A DNA stretch of 64,000 nt. Origin: Calditrichia bacterium (lineage in GTDB: Bacteria; Calditrichota; Calditrichia; RBG-13-44-9; J075). This document shows, one piece after another, positions 41,573 through 51,390 of the stretch (position 1 is the stretch's first letter; every line of letters starts with the position of its first letter). The translations under genes were made by a program, and so were the position numbers. The notes beneath the pieces are model-generated. The model was given only the letters and a program-made list of their open reading frames with translations. It ran no database searches and was not told the origin of the DNA. Location: the NCBI GenBank assembly GCA_020635015.1, contig JACKAP010000001.1, forward strand, positions 124,001 to 188,000, written 5' to 3'.

Positions 41573-42973
41573 TCACAGTGGTTGTATTTTTCCAGAAAGA
41601 ATTTGGTAATTAAAAATATATCGATGCCAGATCAGCAAAACAAGCGCACTAATGATATTGACCGCCATTAATCCTCCCCACACCCCGTCCAACTGCAGTA
41701 GCTGTGCGCCGAAATAGGTGAAAGGCACCTGCAGGAAATAGAGCCGCATCAGATTGGCAATCAGGTATTGCCGGCCCAGCCCCAATCCCTGAAAGCTGGC
41801 CACGCTGCACAGGTAGATGCTGCTGAAAGCGAACCCCGCCGCGGTAATCCGCAGGGCCCGCGCCGCCAGCTCCAGCACGTGGGGGTCCCGGGCAAAGATC
41901 CCCGCAAAGGTGTGCGGGCTTAAAAAGATGATCGCCGCCGGCACCGCCATCATCCCGAAGGCCACGGCGATACCGGTGCCGTAGGTCTGGTTGACCCGGT
42001 CAAGCTGCCGCGCTCCAAAGTTATGACCGGTTAAAATGCTTACCGCCTGGGAGATTCCGATCGCCGGGAGAAACACCACCATCTCGTAAGTAAAAACGAT
42101 GGTGTAAACCGTGCGGGCGTCGGTGCCGAACGGATTCAGCACCCAGAACACAAACCCCATGGCCACACTGGTCAGAACCTGACTGAGCGTCGAGGGAAAT
42201 CCCACCTGGAATATCCCGCGAATGATCCGCCGGTCCGGCCGGAAACCGGTCAACGACACCTGTACCGGCCGGTGCTGGATCAACAGCTTATAGAACAAGT
42301 AAAGCAGCGCCGCACAGCGGCCGATGGCGGTGGCGTATCCGGCCCCGGCGATGCCCAGTTCCGGGAAGGGGCCGTAACCGAAAATTAGCAGCGGGTCAAA
42401 GATCAGGTTGAGAAAATTACCTAGCAGCATGAACTTCATCGGCGACATCGTATCGCCCCAGCCCTGGTAGACGTTGTTCAAGACCACCGCGAGCAGGTTA
42501 ACCGGGGTAAAAATAAAAATGATCGTCAAATAAGCCACGATCAGCTCCAGCAGTTCACCTTCCGCTCCCAGCATACGGAAGAGCGGTTTCTGCAGGATCA
42601 ATCCGGCGATCCCCAGCACGGCTCCGATCCCGGCGGCGAGGTAAAACGCATGCTTCACGGTGCTTTTGGCGGTCTCTTCATCCCCGGCGCCTAGGTTTCG
42701 GGCGATGTAGGAATTCACGCCGCTGCCGACCCCCACGCCGATGGCAATCACCACCATCTGCACGATGAAGGCCATGCCGATCGCGGCGGTGGCCACATCT
42801 CCCAACTGGCTGACAAAATAGCGGTCGATGAAGTGGTAGCTGGTGACGAACATAAATGCCACGATCATCGGCAAAGCCAGCCGGAACACATGTTTTAAGA
42901 TCGAGCCCGAAAGCAGTTCGCTGTTATCCCGTTGGCGCCGCATGACTCCTCTGCTCCCATTCTGGTATGGCAT
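41573..42973 (-). CDS. MATE-family multidrug/sodium antiporter
   Basis: A 466-residue membrane protein with about twelve helices, starting with a basic tail and then LALPMIVAFMFVTSYHFIDR. Two MatE repeats are visible (GVGVGSGVNSYIARNLGAGD in the first and GISQAVSILTGHNFGARQL in the second). It would export cationic or other small compounds with Na+ or H+; the substrate cannot be predicted. It is followed closely by the SNF2 gene. Confidence 0.92.
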   Translation of the reverse strand: MPYQNGSRGVMRRQRDNSELLSGSILKHVFRLALPMIVAFMFVTSYHFIDRYFVSQLGDVATAAIGMAFIVQMVVIAIGVGVGSGVNSYIARNLGAGDEETAKSTVKHAFYLAAGIGAVLGIAGLILQKPLFRMLGAEGELLELIVAYLTIIFIFTPVNLLAVVLNNVYQGWGDTMSPMKFMLLGNFLNLIFDPLLIFGYGPFPELGIAGAGYATAIGRCAALLYLFYKLLIQHRPVQVSLTGFRPDRRIIRGIFQVGFPSTLSQVLTSVAMGFVFWVLNPFGTDARTVYTIVFTYEMVVFLPAIGISQAVSILTGHNFGARQLDRVNQTYGTGIAVAFGMMAVPAAIIFLSPHTFAGIFARDPHVLELAARALRITAAGFAFSSIYLCSVASFQGLGLGRQYLIANLMRLYFLQVPFTYFGAQLLQLDGVWGGLMAVNIISALVLLIWHRYIFNYQILSGKIQPL

Positions 42974-43428
42974 GCACTGGCATGTGATCCGTTATCGTCA
43001 CTTCCGCTCCCGGCAATAAATTCACCATGCTGCATGATAAGCATCGCCCTTGAACAGCCTTGGCAATGCTTCAGGCCATGGCTTTAAGTCTTGGAACTTA
43101 GCCAGCTTAAAATATAATTAAAAATTGACAGTGAAGAAGGGATAAAAAAAAAATCTGGGGGGGAAGTGAGATAGGCGGGAGAAATGGTAAATGCGTAATG
43201 GTAAATGCTCAATGGTAAATGGATGTTGGATGTCGGTTTAAATGATGTACAGAGGTGTCGTCATTGCGAGCCGCGCCTTTTGCGGCGCGGCAATCTCCGG
43301 CGTATCGCTTCCAACGTCACTGCAGTTGGTTGCGTTTAGCAGGAGATTGCTTCGGCACAAAACGCCTCGCAATGACAGCCCAAATATCATTTATTCCACC
43401 CAACACCCAACACCCAACACCCAGCCCC
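42974..43428. other. Gene-free gap with repeats
   Basis: 455 nt between the MATE gene and the VIT/vWA gene. It contains GGTAAATGC-type short repeats (43187-43220), a family D element (43260-43376) and CACCCAACACCCAACACCC (43400-43425). No gene is visible. Confidence 0.65.
43260..43376. repeat. Dispersed inverted repeat, family D
   Basis: Outer arms GTCATTGCGAG / CTCGCAATGAC and inner GGCAATCTCC / GGAGATTGC words. The body lies in the opposite orientation to the copies at 46651 and 60714. Confidence 0.88.
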
Positions 43429-46400
43429 TCACCGCGGAAAGCGCCAGTTGGGCACCAGCAATACCATCACCAACAGCAGCGCCAGAAGAAAGATGCCGCT
43501 GTGCTGTAGGAACGGCAGCGCTTGACCGGCTTCACGGGCCGGAGAAAATTGCAGCAACCTGGCACTGCCGGCACCGCTGCCCGCTCCCGCCGCGCTGACA
43601 TCACCGACCAGGAAACGGCCTACGTCAATTACCTCCTCGACATCTTCCAGGCGCATGGTAATGTCTTTGCGGGCCATCTGCGGCCGGCCGAAATCGGTGT
43701 AAAGGGTTACCTGAATGGTAGTCGCCCCGGCCAAAACCTGCTGGGAATTGCCGTAATAATTCACCTGAATCCGATATTCCCCGGCCTTGGAGCGGCGGAG
43801 CATAAATGCCTCCGGGCCGTATCCCCGGGTGAAGTCGCGCGACATGATCCCGCCGATATAGCTCTGGTTATTGTCGTAGTAACACTTTTCACCGTTCGGA
43901 TCGGTGACCCACAGGTCCATGTCGCAATTGTCGGCATCCCAATTCAACACCACCCGGATATCCACCGGCAGATTTCGGCGCAGCCGCGGATCGATGGTGC
44001 TCAGGTCGAGTGAATCGCCATGCAACGCAGCCAGGGCATTCAGCTCGTCGAGCGCGATCAGCTCGATCTGGGGAAAGCGGTCGTCCCATTGCCCGGTCAC
44101 CACCTCATAAAGCAGATCGACCGCCCGCTGGTAATCGCCGGCAGCGGCGCAAACCAGGCCGAGATCGCGGTAGGACTGGGGCTCTTCCGGGCGCATTTCC
44201 AGCACATCTTCAAACACCGACCGAGCCAAATTAGGATAGTTGAGCTGGCTCAGGCGGTGGCCGAGGATGCGCAGCAGTTGGGGATTTTCCAATTCCATCT
44301 CGGCGATGTTGGAGAGCACCCGCAACGCGGTATCCGGCTGTTCTTTCGCGATATAAAAATCCGCCATATCCAGGAAGAAGGCCGAGCTGTTTGGATATTC
44401 AGACTTCTCTTCGCGGTAGATTGCCGCCCAAGCTTCCGGAGGCGCCGCGCCAATCCGTTTCAGGTAGGGCGTGGCCGGGTCCCAGGCACTGAGGGCGATG
44501 GCGCCGGCCGGCGCAGCGTCGGCATCGCTTCCTCCGCTGCCCCCGAGCGAGGACTCGATTGACAAAACCCCATTATATTGTTGCGCGGCCCTTCCCGCCC
44601 CCGCGGCACTCCGCTGTTCACTGGATGAAGCACCATCTTCCGCCGCTTCCGGAGACATACGCATGGCGGAAAAGCGCTCCATTAGGTGACCTCCGTCGCT
44701 TTCTTCCTCCTCCCGCGGCAGGTCCTGGGGGAAGTCGCGCTGCCACCAGGCCTGGCGCTCCTGAAACATCTCCACCACCTCCGCCAGGTGCGCTTCCCGG
44801 GTCTCGGCCGCCTCGCGCTCGCTACTTTCCAGCAGGGCGAAATACGCCTCCTGCAGTGCCGGAGGAGGCAGGATGTGGTGCTCGGCATAATCCTCCACCC
44901 GGTCGAGCACGATCAGGGAGGTTTGGCGAGTGACGATGCCGTAACGCTTGCCCAGGCGGGTAATCTCGGCAGCATTCTTCCGGTAAAAGATATCCAGTTC
45001 AGCGATCTGCTTCTGGGCCCAGATGCGCCGGATCAGCCCGTCGGCGGGTACTTCCGCCTGGCGGTTCAGCGTGATCGTCTCCTGGTGCTGGATCTCTTCA
45101 CCGATCCCAAAGTTCAGGGTAATTTCGGCCTCATCCTGCAGCAGCAGGCCGGCCAGGGATAAAGTGCCGTCATCAACTACCTCCGGGAGGGAAGGATAAA
45201 TCTCGGAAACCGCCCGGCGGTCATACTCGGCGGAAATAAAGCGGAAGGGCCGGCGGGTCAGTTGCGCCGCCGCTTCCGCCACGGTCAGGCGCTGCAGGTT
45301 GAGATACACCCCGCCGCTGCTGCGGGCGAGATATTCCAGGTAACCGTGCTCGGTGGTGGCCTGGGAGCTGACGGACAGAACTGGACGATTGCCGGGAACG
45401 ATCTCCGCTTCACCGAAATTGGAAATCCCGTCGCTGAAGAGCAAGATGACCTCGCCGTCATAGTTGGCCGGATTGATCGCCCCTAATTGGGTGCCGCCGT
45501 CGTAATGTACCTTTTGCAAACGGGTACGAAGTTTTTCCCAATTGCCGCCTTGCACCGGATAATTTACCGGAGAAGCCACCTCATTGCTGAACAGCACCAG
45601 CGCCACTTCGGCATCGCCGATGGTGCGGAAATAGCGGTCGAGCAGCGCCAGTTCCTTCTCCAGATCCCGCCCGGCAGCCGATCCGGACGCATCCCACAGC
45701 AGGGTGATCTTGCCCGGCCGCGGTTGGGGCATTTCGCTGATCTCCGGGGTGACGGTCAGGTAAAAATAGCGCTGGCCGTCGACGTTCTCCACGAACAGGC
45801 GCGGCTGCCCGGCCGGTTGGGGCAGGGTGAAGGCCAACTGGCGATTGGGAAGATAATCCTGATAGTTCGCCTCCGCCAGGTAGGATTCCCGCCAGCGCTC
45901 GAAGCGGAGATTGGCCATCTCGTGCGCGCGGTCCCAGGCCGGCTGCACCGGCTGCTTGAACACCTCCACCCGCAGCGAGAATTGCCTCACCGCCTCTTTG
46001 AACTGCAGCGGCAGCAGGTAGAGCGGGCCGGCATCAGTATGCTTCAGCTCTTGCTCGTAAGCTACCAGCAGGCGCTTATGGCCTTTGGCGGGAATCGGGT
46101 AGATGCGCGATTTAAAATTATTCCCCCGGGTGCGTTCCAGCAGGCCGGGATCGATCTGCCGGCGCACCACCGACTCAAACACCTGGCGCCCTTTATCCTT
46201 CTCTACCACCACCCCTTCGCGGAGGTCGCCGTTCACCTCCATGGCAAAGCGGGAGACGCTTTGCCCTTCCCCGAGGGGGAAATAAAGATTGCCTTCCAGC
46301 ACCCGGTTGAGATCGTTATAAAAGATCATCTCCATAGTGGTGGTGGCGAGGTTGCCGTGCACCTTCACATCGATGCGCAGGGTTTCCAGGCGCAGCGACC

Positions 46401-46512
46401 GCTCCGTGCCGCTGCTATCGGTTTTGATGAGGATGGCCGGGGACTCCTGCCCGGCCAGGGGTAAGGCGGCCAGCAGCAGGCAACCCAACAAGATTTTCAA
46501 CAATGGTTTCAT
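43429..46512 (-). CDS. VIT and vWA domain protein with TPR and DUF2135-like domain
   Basis: A 1027-residue exported protein (signal peptide: LLKILLGCLLLAALPLAG). The VIT domain covers about residues 30-165 (VKVHGNLATTTMEMIFYND; RVLEGNLYFPLGEGQSVSRF). A vWA domain begins ITLLWDASGSAAGRD with an intact DxSxS site. An Ala/Ser-rich linker is followed by TPR-like repeats (residues 740-860), a DUF2135-type domain (NWDADNCDMDLWVTDPNG) and a C-terminal membrane helix (FLLALLLVMVLLVPNW). It is probably an envelope adhesion or assembly factor; the precise role is unknown. It is a single-gene unit flanked on both sides by family D repeats. Confidence 0.87.
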   Translation of the reverse strand: MKPLLKILLGCLLLAALPLAGQESPAILIKTDSSGTERSLRLETLRIDVKVHGNLATTTMEMIFYNDLNRVLEGNLYFPLGEGQSVSRFAMEVNGDLREGVVVEKDKGRQVFESVVRRQIDPGLLERTRGNNFKSRIYPIPAKGHKRLLVAYEQELKHTDAGPLYLLPLQFKEAVRQFSLRVEVFKQPVQPAWDRAHEMANLRFERWRESYLAEANYQDYLPNRQLAFTLPQPAGQPRLFVENVDGQRYFYLTVTPEISEMPQPRPGKITLLWDASGSAAGRDLEKELALLDRYFRTIGDAEVALVLFSNEVASPVNYPVQGGNWEKLRTRLQKVHYDGGTQLGAINPANYDGEVILLFSDGISNFGEAEIVPGNRPVLSVSSQATTEHGYLEYLARSSGGVYLNLQRLTVAEAAAQLTRRPFRFISAEYDRRAVSEIYPSLPEVVDDGTLSLAGLLLQDEAEITLNFGIGEEIQHQETITLNRQAEVPADGLIRRIWAQKQIAELDIFYRKNAAEITRLGKRYGIVTRQTSLIVLDRVEDYAEHHILPPPALQEAYFALLESSEREAAETREAHLAEVVEMFQERQAWWQRDFPQDLPREEEESDGGHLMERFSAMRMSPEAAEDGASSSEQRSAAGAGRAAQQYNGVLSIESSLGGSGGSDADAAPAGAIALSAWDPATPYLKRIGAAPPEAWAAIYREEKSEYPNSSAFFLDMADFYIAKEQPDTALRVLSNIAEMELENPQLLRILGHRLSQLNYPNLARSVFEDVLEMRPEEPQSYRDLGLVCAAAGDYQRAVDLLYEVVTGQWDDRFPQIELIALDELNALAALHGDSLDLSTIDPRLRRNLPVDIRVVLNWDADNCDMDLWVTDPNGEKCYYDNNQSYIGGIMSRDFTRGYGPEAFMLRRSKAGEYRIQVNYYGNSQQVLAGATTIQVTLYTDFGRPQMARKDITMRLEDVEEVIDVGRFLVGDVSAAGAGSGAGSARLLQFSPAREAGQALPFLQHSGIFLLALLLVMVLLVPNWRFPR

Positions 46513-46650
46513 GAGACCTCTCCTGGTTCAGTATCAATATACTGACCGAACCAGGAGGCAATGTTGGCCGATGCCACCATTTTTTGTTGGTAAAATTAAG
46601 CAGGTTACGATAACCGATGCCTGTGCTGGCTGGATTATTATATTGGTGCT

Positions 46651-46767
46651 GTCATTGCGAGGCGCCTTTTGCCGAAGCAATCTCCTGCGGGGTGCACCCA
46701 TCTGCAGTTAGGTTGGAAGCGGTCTGCCGGAGATTGCCGCGCCGCAACATACGCGGCTCGCAATGAC
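46651..46767. repeat. Dispersed inverted repeat, family D
   Basis: GTCATTGCGAG at 46651 and CTCGCAATGAC at 46757, with GAAGCAATCTCC, TGCAGTTAGGTTGGAAGCG and GGAGATTGCC inside. It sits in the 299-nt gap upstream of the VIT/vWA gene. Confidence 0.88.
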
Positions 46768-46811
46768 GATACCTGTTAGCTGCACAAAAATTCCGCATTA
46801 TCCGCACACCA

Positions 46812-48005
46812 TTACGCCTCCACTACCCGCAGCAGCAGCGTCTTCAGATATTCTCCCTCCGGATGAAAAATGCTCACCGGGTGATCGGCCGGCTGGCCGG
46901 GGCGGGCGAGGATCTGCACCTGGCGGCCGGCTTCCTGGGCGGCGGAGAAGACGATCTGCTGGAAGAGGTGCCAGTCGACGAACGGTGAGCAGGAGCAGGT
47001 GAGCACCAGGCCGCCGTCGGCCACCTGCTTAATCGCCAGGCGGTTGATATCCTTATACCCCCGGGCGCCTTTATCGATATGCTTCTTCGACTTTACGAAG
47101 GCGGGGGGATCGAGCACAATCACATCATATTCCTGGTCCGGCTGGCGCAGGAAATCGAATACATTGGCAGTGATGAAGCGGTGTGCCTGCGCATCGAGGC
47201 CGTTGAGGGCGAAATTTTCCTGTGCCAGGGCGATGGCCGGCTCGCTGATATCCAGCGAGGTAGTGGAAGCACCGTTTACCGCGGCATAGATGCTGAAGCC
47301 GCCGGTGTAGGAAAAACAATTGAGCAGCCGCTTGCCGGCGGCGACGTTTCCGATCAGGGCGCGGTTGTCGCGCTGATCCAGAAAGAAGCCGGTCTTCTGC
47401 CCGTCCAGCAGATCGGCATAAAACTGCAAGTTGTTTTCCCGGAAGCGCACTTTCTCCGGCAGCTTGCCATGCAGCACTTCCCGGGTGGGGGTAAGGCCTT
47501 CTTCCGTCAGTGCCTTGGTTTCGCAGCGGTCCAGGATGGCGTTGGGCTGGAAGCGCTTTTTCAGGATGTCGACAATCTGCGGCTTCAACCGGGCCATGCC
47601 GAGGGCATGAAACTGCACCACCCAATTGTCGCCATAGCGGTCGATGATCAGCCCGGGAAGCAGATCCGCCTCGCCATGCACCAGGCGGTAGGCATCGGTA
47701 TCGGGCGGCAGGAACTGCTCGCGCAGCGCTTGAGCCTGGCCGAGCCGCCGTTCCAGCAAGCCGGCATCCACCGTCTCCCCGCCAATGGTAAGCATCCGCA
47801 CCCGGATCTGCGAGGCAGGATTGACAAAGCCTTTGCCGAGCAGGTTTCCTTTGGCGGCAAAAACCGGCAGGATGTCGCCCGGGGCAAATTCCCCTTCGAT
47901 GGCGGCAATTCCCCCGGAGAAGACCCAGGGGTGGCGGTTTTTCAGTGATTTATCACGGCCTGGTTTCAGTATTACCCGGGCGGAGGTGTTTTCGAGAGAA
48001 GGCAT
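46812..48005 (-). CDS. rlmI: RlmI-type 23S rRNA (cytosine-5)-methyltransferase
   Basis: A 397-residue SAM-dependent methyltransferase with an N-terminal PUA domain (HPWVFSGGIAAIEG, FVNPASQIRVRML) and a Rossmann methyltransferase domain. Motif I lies in LLNCFSYTGGFSIYAA, motif IV is DVIVLDPPAFVKSKK, and the catalytic Cys motif is LVLTCSCSPFVDW. By family it methylates C1962 of 23S rRNA. It is a monocistronic gene with a family A repeat in front. Confidence 0.9.
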   Translation of the reverse strand: MPSLENTSARVILKPGRDKSLKNRHPWVFSGGIAAIEGEFAPGDILPVFAAKGNLLGKGFVNPASQIRVRMLTIGGETVDAGLLERRLGQAQALREQFLPPDTDAYRLVHGEADLLPGLIIDRYGDNWVVQFHALGMARLKPQIVDILKKRFQPNAILDRCETKALTEEGLTPTREVLHGKLPEKVRFRENNLQFYADLLDGQKTGFFLDQRDNRALIGNVAAGKRLLNCFSYTGGFSIYAAVNGASTTSLDISEPAIALAQENFALNGLDAQAHRFITANVFDFLRQPDQEYDVIVLDPPAFVKSKKHIDKGARGYKDINRLAIKQVADGGLVLTCSCSPFVDWHLFQQIVFSAAQEAGRQVQILARPGQPADHPVSIFHPEGEYLKTLLLRVVEA

Positions 48006-48017
48006 TTTTGCTCCTTG

Positions 48018-48130
48018 GTGAATGGGTTAATGGGTGGATGGGTTAATGAATTAACGGGTGTGGCACGTAGGGTAGGGTCGCGACCCTACCCTACCTCCAA
48101 TTTTTCCCATCCACCCATTCACCCATTAAC
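48018..48130. repeat. Dispersed inverted repeat, family A with 28-bp palindrome
   Basis: Arms GTGAATGGGTTAATGGGTGG / CCACCCATTCACCCATTAAC. The core at 48067-48094 is GTAGGGTAGGGTCG followed by its exact reverse complement. Confidence 0.9.
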
Positions 48131-48298
48131 GCGAACCCTTATCATTATTATTACCCCAATTTTCTCCGCCAAATATATACTATAACGACCCCCATTCCAC
48201 ACGCTTTCATAAATTCACCCCAAAAGTGAAAATGAATATTGGTATCTGAAAATTCACTGTATTATATTGTTATTTTGCAAATAAAACGAGGTCTCATC

Positions 48299-49639
48299 AT
48301 GCGAATCATATTGCTTCTCCTGGGGGTCTTCTGGCTGCAAGCCGTTTTGGGACAGTCGGGAGAGATTCACCTTCAGAAGCAGATCCTACTGGCCCGCGAT
48401 CAGGTGATGCCGGCGCTGGTGCACGTGGAGCCGGTCATCCAGATCTTCTCCCGCGGGGAAAAGCAGCATACCCTGGTCACCGGCAGCGGTGTAATCTTCT
48501 CCCGGGAAGGGTATGTGCTGACCAACCATCACGTGGCCGCCAATGCCACCAAGGTGTGGTGCACCCTTTCCAACAAGCAGCGCATTACCGCCACGGTGGT
48601 GGGCAGCGATCAATCGACCGACATTGCGGTGCTGAAGTTGAACCTGGAAGAGCTGGAAGATCCGAATGTTCCCTTTGCCCGGCTGGGCGATTCCGACAGC
48701 CTGGAGGTGGGGCAGATCGTGCTGGCCCTGGGCAGTCCCCTGGGCCTTTCCCGCTCGGTTTCCATGGGGGTGGTCAGTTCGATTGACCGCTATTTCCCCA
48801 ACCGCGGCTCGATGGTATCGCCCTATAATCTCTGGATCCAGACCGATGCGGCCATCAATCCCGGCAACAGCGGAGGACCGCTGATCAACCTGGCGGGAGA
48901 TGTGGTCGGCATCAACGCCCGGGCAGTCTTTTTTGCCGAAAACCTGGGTTTTGCCATTCCCATCAACCTGGTGAAGGAAATTGCCGGCGAGATCATCGAG
49001 GGCAGTTCGGTCAAGCGCGCCTGGATCGGGTGCGATTTCCAGGAGATCCAGGATCTGCGGGAATATCTGGATAAACCGGCATTCGAAGGCGCGCTGGTGG
49101 CCAATGTGGAGGAAAACTCACCGGCGGCGAAGGCCGGCCTGCAGCCCGGCGACGTGCTGCAGCAGATCGGCGATACCCCGGTCAATGCGGTTTACGAAGA
49201 AGACCTGCCGGCGATCCGCAAAGTGATTGCCGGCCTGCCGATTGGAGAAAAGACCCCCATTCAGGTCTGGCGCAGCGATCAGAAGCTGCGCTTGAATTTG
49301 ACGGCCATCGAGGAGCCGTTCAAAGACGATCCGGAATTTGAGGCGGCGGCCTGGGGGATGGTGATCAAAGGCCTGGCCTGGCATATCTACCGGGTGCAGA
49401 TGCTGCCGGATTTCCAGGGCGTCTACGTCACCAGCGTCAAGCCGGGCGGCCCGAGCGACCTCTCCAGCATCCGCAATGGGGACGTGATCCGCAAGATCAA
49501 CGGCCGCAGCATTGCCGGCGACAGCGATTTTAAGGAAGTATATGCGTCCTTGCAGAAAAACGAAGCCCCGGTCTACCTGGAAATGATCCGCAACGGGTAT
49601 CCTTATTTCGCGGTGCTCAAAGGCACAATGACGCCTTAA
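48299..49639 (+). CDS. HtrA/DegP-type periplasmic serine protease with two PDZ domains
   Basis: About 446 residues. The start at 48299 gives MRIILLLLGVFWLQAVLGQ (signal peptide) and has ACGAGG upstream. The trypsin domain has His in VLTNHHVAAN, Asp in QSTDIAVLKL and Ser in INPGNSGGPL. Two PDZ domains follow, from about residue 230 (RAWIGCDFQEI; AKAGLQPGDVLQQIGD) and about residue 350 (GVYVTSVKPGGPSDL). It is a quality-control protease for envelope proteins. It is followed by a related gene that lacks the active site. Confidence 0.93.
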   Translation: MRIILLLLGVFWLQAVLGQSGEIHLQKQILLARDQVMPALVHVEPVIQIFSRGEKQHTLVTGSGVIFSREGYVLTNHHVAANATKVWCTLSNKQRITATVVGSDQSTDIAVLKLNLEELEDPNVPFARLGDSDSLEVGQIVLALGSPLGLSRSVSMGVVSSIDRYFPNRGSMVSPYNLWIQTDAAINPGNSGGPLINLAGDVVGINARAVFFAENLGFAIPINLVKEIAGEIIEGSSVKRAWIGCDFQEIQDLREYLDKPAFEGALVANVEENSPAAKAGLQPGDVLQQIGDTPVNAVYEEDLPAIRKVIAGLPIGEKTPIQVWRSDQKLRLNLTAIEEPFKDDPEFEAAAWGMVIKGLAWHIYRVQMLPDFQGVYVTSVKPGGPSDLSSIRNGDVIRKINGRSIAGDSDFKEVYASLQKNEAPVYLEMIRNGYPYFAVLKGTMTP

Positions 49640-49654
49640 CGCGAAACTTTTTCA

Positions 49655-49738
49655 GCCACGGAGCCACAGAGTGCACAGAGAGGTTTCAGTTGTCAGTCGT
49701 CAGTTGTTAGTTCTCTGTGTTCTCAGTGTCTCTGTGGC
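49655..49738. repeat. Dispersed inverted repeat, family B
   Basis: GCCACGGAGCCACAGAGTGC on the left and CTCAGTGTCTCTGTGGC on the right, with TTGTCAGTCGTCAGTTGT between. It lies between the two HtrA-like genes. Confidence 0.8.
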
Positions 49739-49768
49739 AAAAAGATAAGTAGTAAATAAGAGGCTAAA

Positions 49769-51175
49769 ATGATCAAGTATCGAATTGCAATTCTTTTCAC
49801 CATGATGCTGGGTAGCTTCAGCGCAATGTCGCAGACGCCCACCGAGATCTTTCAAAAATTCCGCCCTTCGATATGCCTGGTGCAATTCTATAAAAACATT
49901 TCCTCCCAGGCCCAGATCGGATCTTATATCAAAGTGAAGCAGAAACGGATCGGCCTGATCGCTCGGGAAGACGGGCTGATTATGGTCAACAGCGACGTAT
50001 ACCCGATTTCCCTGGATATCCTTTCCACCGACGGCGCTTCCTACGCCTCCGGTGAACCAAGCGATTTTAAGGTCAAGCTGCACGACGGCAAGGAATATGC
50101 GGCCGAGTTTATCGGCAAAGACGAGGTGGCCCAGGTAGCTTTTTTGCAAATTACTGACGAACTTCCGGAGAAATTGCCCCGGATCGATTTCCGGGATACC
50201 GGCGATATTGCCGTGGGCGAGCCGGTGTATGTGCTGGAACTGCTGGGGGAAAGCTATGATTTCGAACCCCTGTTCACTGCTTACACCATCAATGCGGTGG
50301 TGCAATCGCCCCGGCGGAAATTTCTGATCAAGAATGATGTTACCGCGCTTTCAGCCGGAGGGCTGGCGATCAGCGCGGCTGGCAAGGCAATCGGCATCAC
50401 CCTGCGGGTCGATTTCGATTTTAGCTTTCAGAGCCCATCCGAGTTTGAGGAATTCCGGCGCGATTTTCTGGAGATCGCCCCCTCGGAGAGTTTTCGCGGC
50501 CTGATCGAAAATCCTCCGGTGTTCCAGCGCGCCTCTCACATGGGAAAAGCCTGGTTTGGTATCGGCATGCAGGCCCTGACCCCGGAGCTGCAAGCATATT
50601 GGAAAGTGCCGGGCGAAGGCGGGGTGGTCATTGACCGGGTTTATCCCGAATCGCCGGCCGAGAAAGCCGGTCTCAAGGTAAGAGATGTGATCCTCTCATT
50701 TGACGGCGAGCCGCTGAAAATTCAGCGCGACGAGGAGTTGAAGCGCTTCCGGGAAAAGATCACCGGCAGTGTCGCCGACAAAAATCTGGCACTCGAAATT
50801 TTCCGCGACGGCAAGGTGCGCCAGGAAAAGATCAAATTAAAACCGGCCCCGCGAGCGATTGACCTGGCGGAAAAATATCAACTCTCGGAACTGGGGCTGG
50901 AGGTGCGTGAGCTGACCCTGGATATTTTGTACGATTACAGCTTCCCGCTGGATACCAAAGGGGTGTATATCTACCAGATCGATCGCGCCGCCCCGGCGGG
51001 TATGGGCGGCCTGGAAGTGGGAAGCATCATCACGGAAGTGAACGGCCGGCCGGTAACGGACTTGGCCGGATTTGAAGGATTGATCAACGAGATCCTGGCC
51101 GAAAATGGGAAAAAGATCATGTTCCGGGTGCAAATGCGCCGCGAAACCCAATTCGTTTTTGTCGATGCCAAGTAG
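49769..51175 (+). CDS. Catalytically dead HtrA-like protein with two PDZ domains
   Basis: A 468-residue exported protein (MIKYRIAILFTMMLGSFSAM, signal peptide). Its layout repeats that of the HtrA gene before it. The His position reads GLIMVNSDVYPIS, the Asp region VAQVAFLQI, and the Ser position DVTALSAGGLAIS, so His and the GNSGG serine are missing. PDZ-like domains are near residue 260 (WFGIGMQALTP; AEKAGLKVRDVILSFDGE) and residue 375 (GVYIYQIDRAAPAGMGG). It may be a regulatory or chaperone partner of the active protease. A family B repeat lies between them. Confidence 0.82.
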   Translation: MIKYRIAILFTMMLGSFSAMSQTPTEIFQKFRPSICLVQFYKNISSQAQIGSYIKVKQKRIGLIAREDGLIMVNSDVYPISLDILSTDGASYASGEPSDFKVKLHDGKEYAAEFIGKDEVAQVAFLQITDELPEKLPRIDFRDTGDIAVGEPVYVLELLGESYDFEPLFTAYTINAVVQSPRRKFLIKNDVTALSAGGLAISAAGKAIGITLRVDFDFSFQSPSEFEEFRRDFLEIAPSESFRGLIENPPVFQRASHMGKAWFGIGMQALTPELQAYWKVPGEGGVVIDRVYPESPAEKAGLKVRDVILSFDGEPLKIQRDEELKRFREKITGSVADKNLALEIFRDGKVRQEKIKLKPAPRAIDLAEKYQLSELGLEVRELTLDILYDYSFPLDTKGVYIYQIDRAAPAGMGGLEVGSIITEVNGRPVTDLAGFEGLINEILAENGKKIMFRVQMRRETQFVFVDAK

Positions 51176-51390
51176 TGCGCCGGCGATAGATTATCACCGG
51201 CTTATTATTATGAAATTGGTTTCTGTGAAAAATAATCTTAAATTCTGGGCGGACGTGACGGCGAACGTGAACGAAGATCATAAAACTGTTTACATTCCAG
51301 CCGAATGCTATTAGATTGATGCAGGTAAGAGTTGCGATTGTCACAGTAAGCGAATAAATCCAAAGTTTCATTGAATACCTGGTTGAGGAG

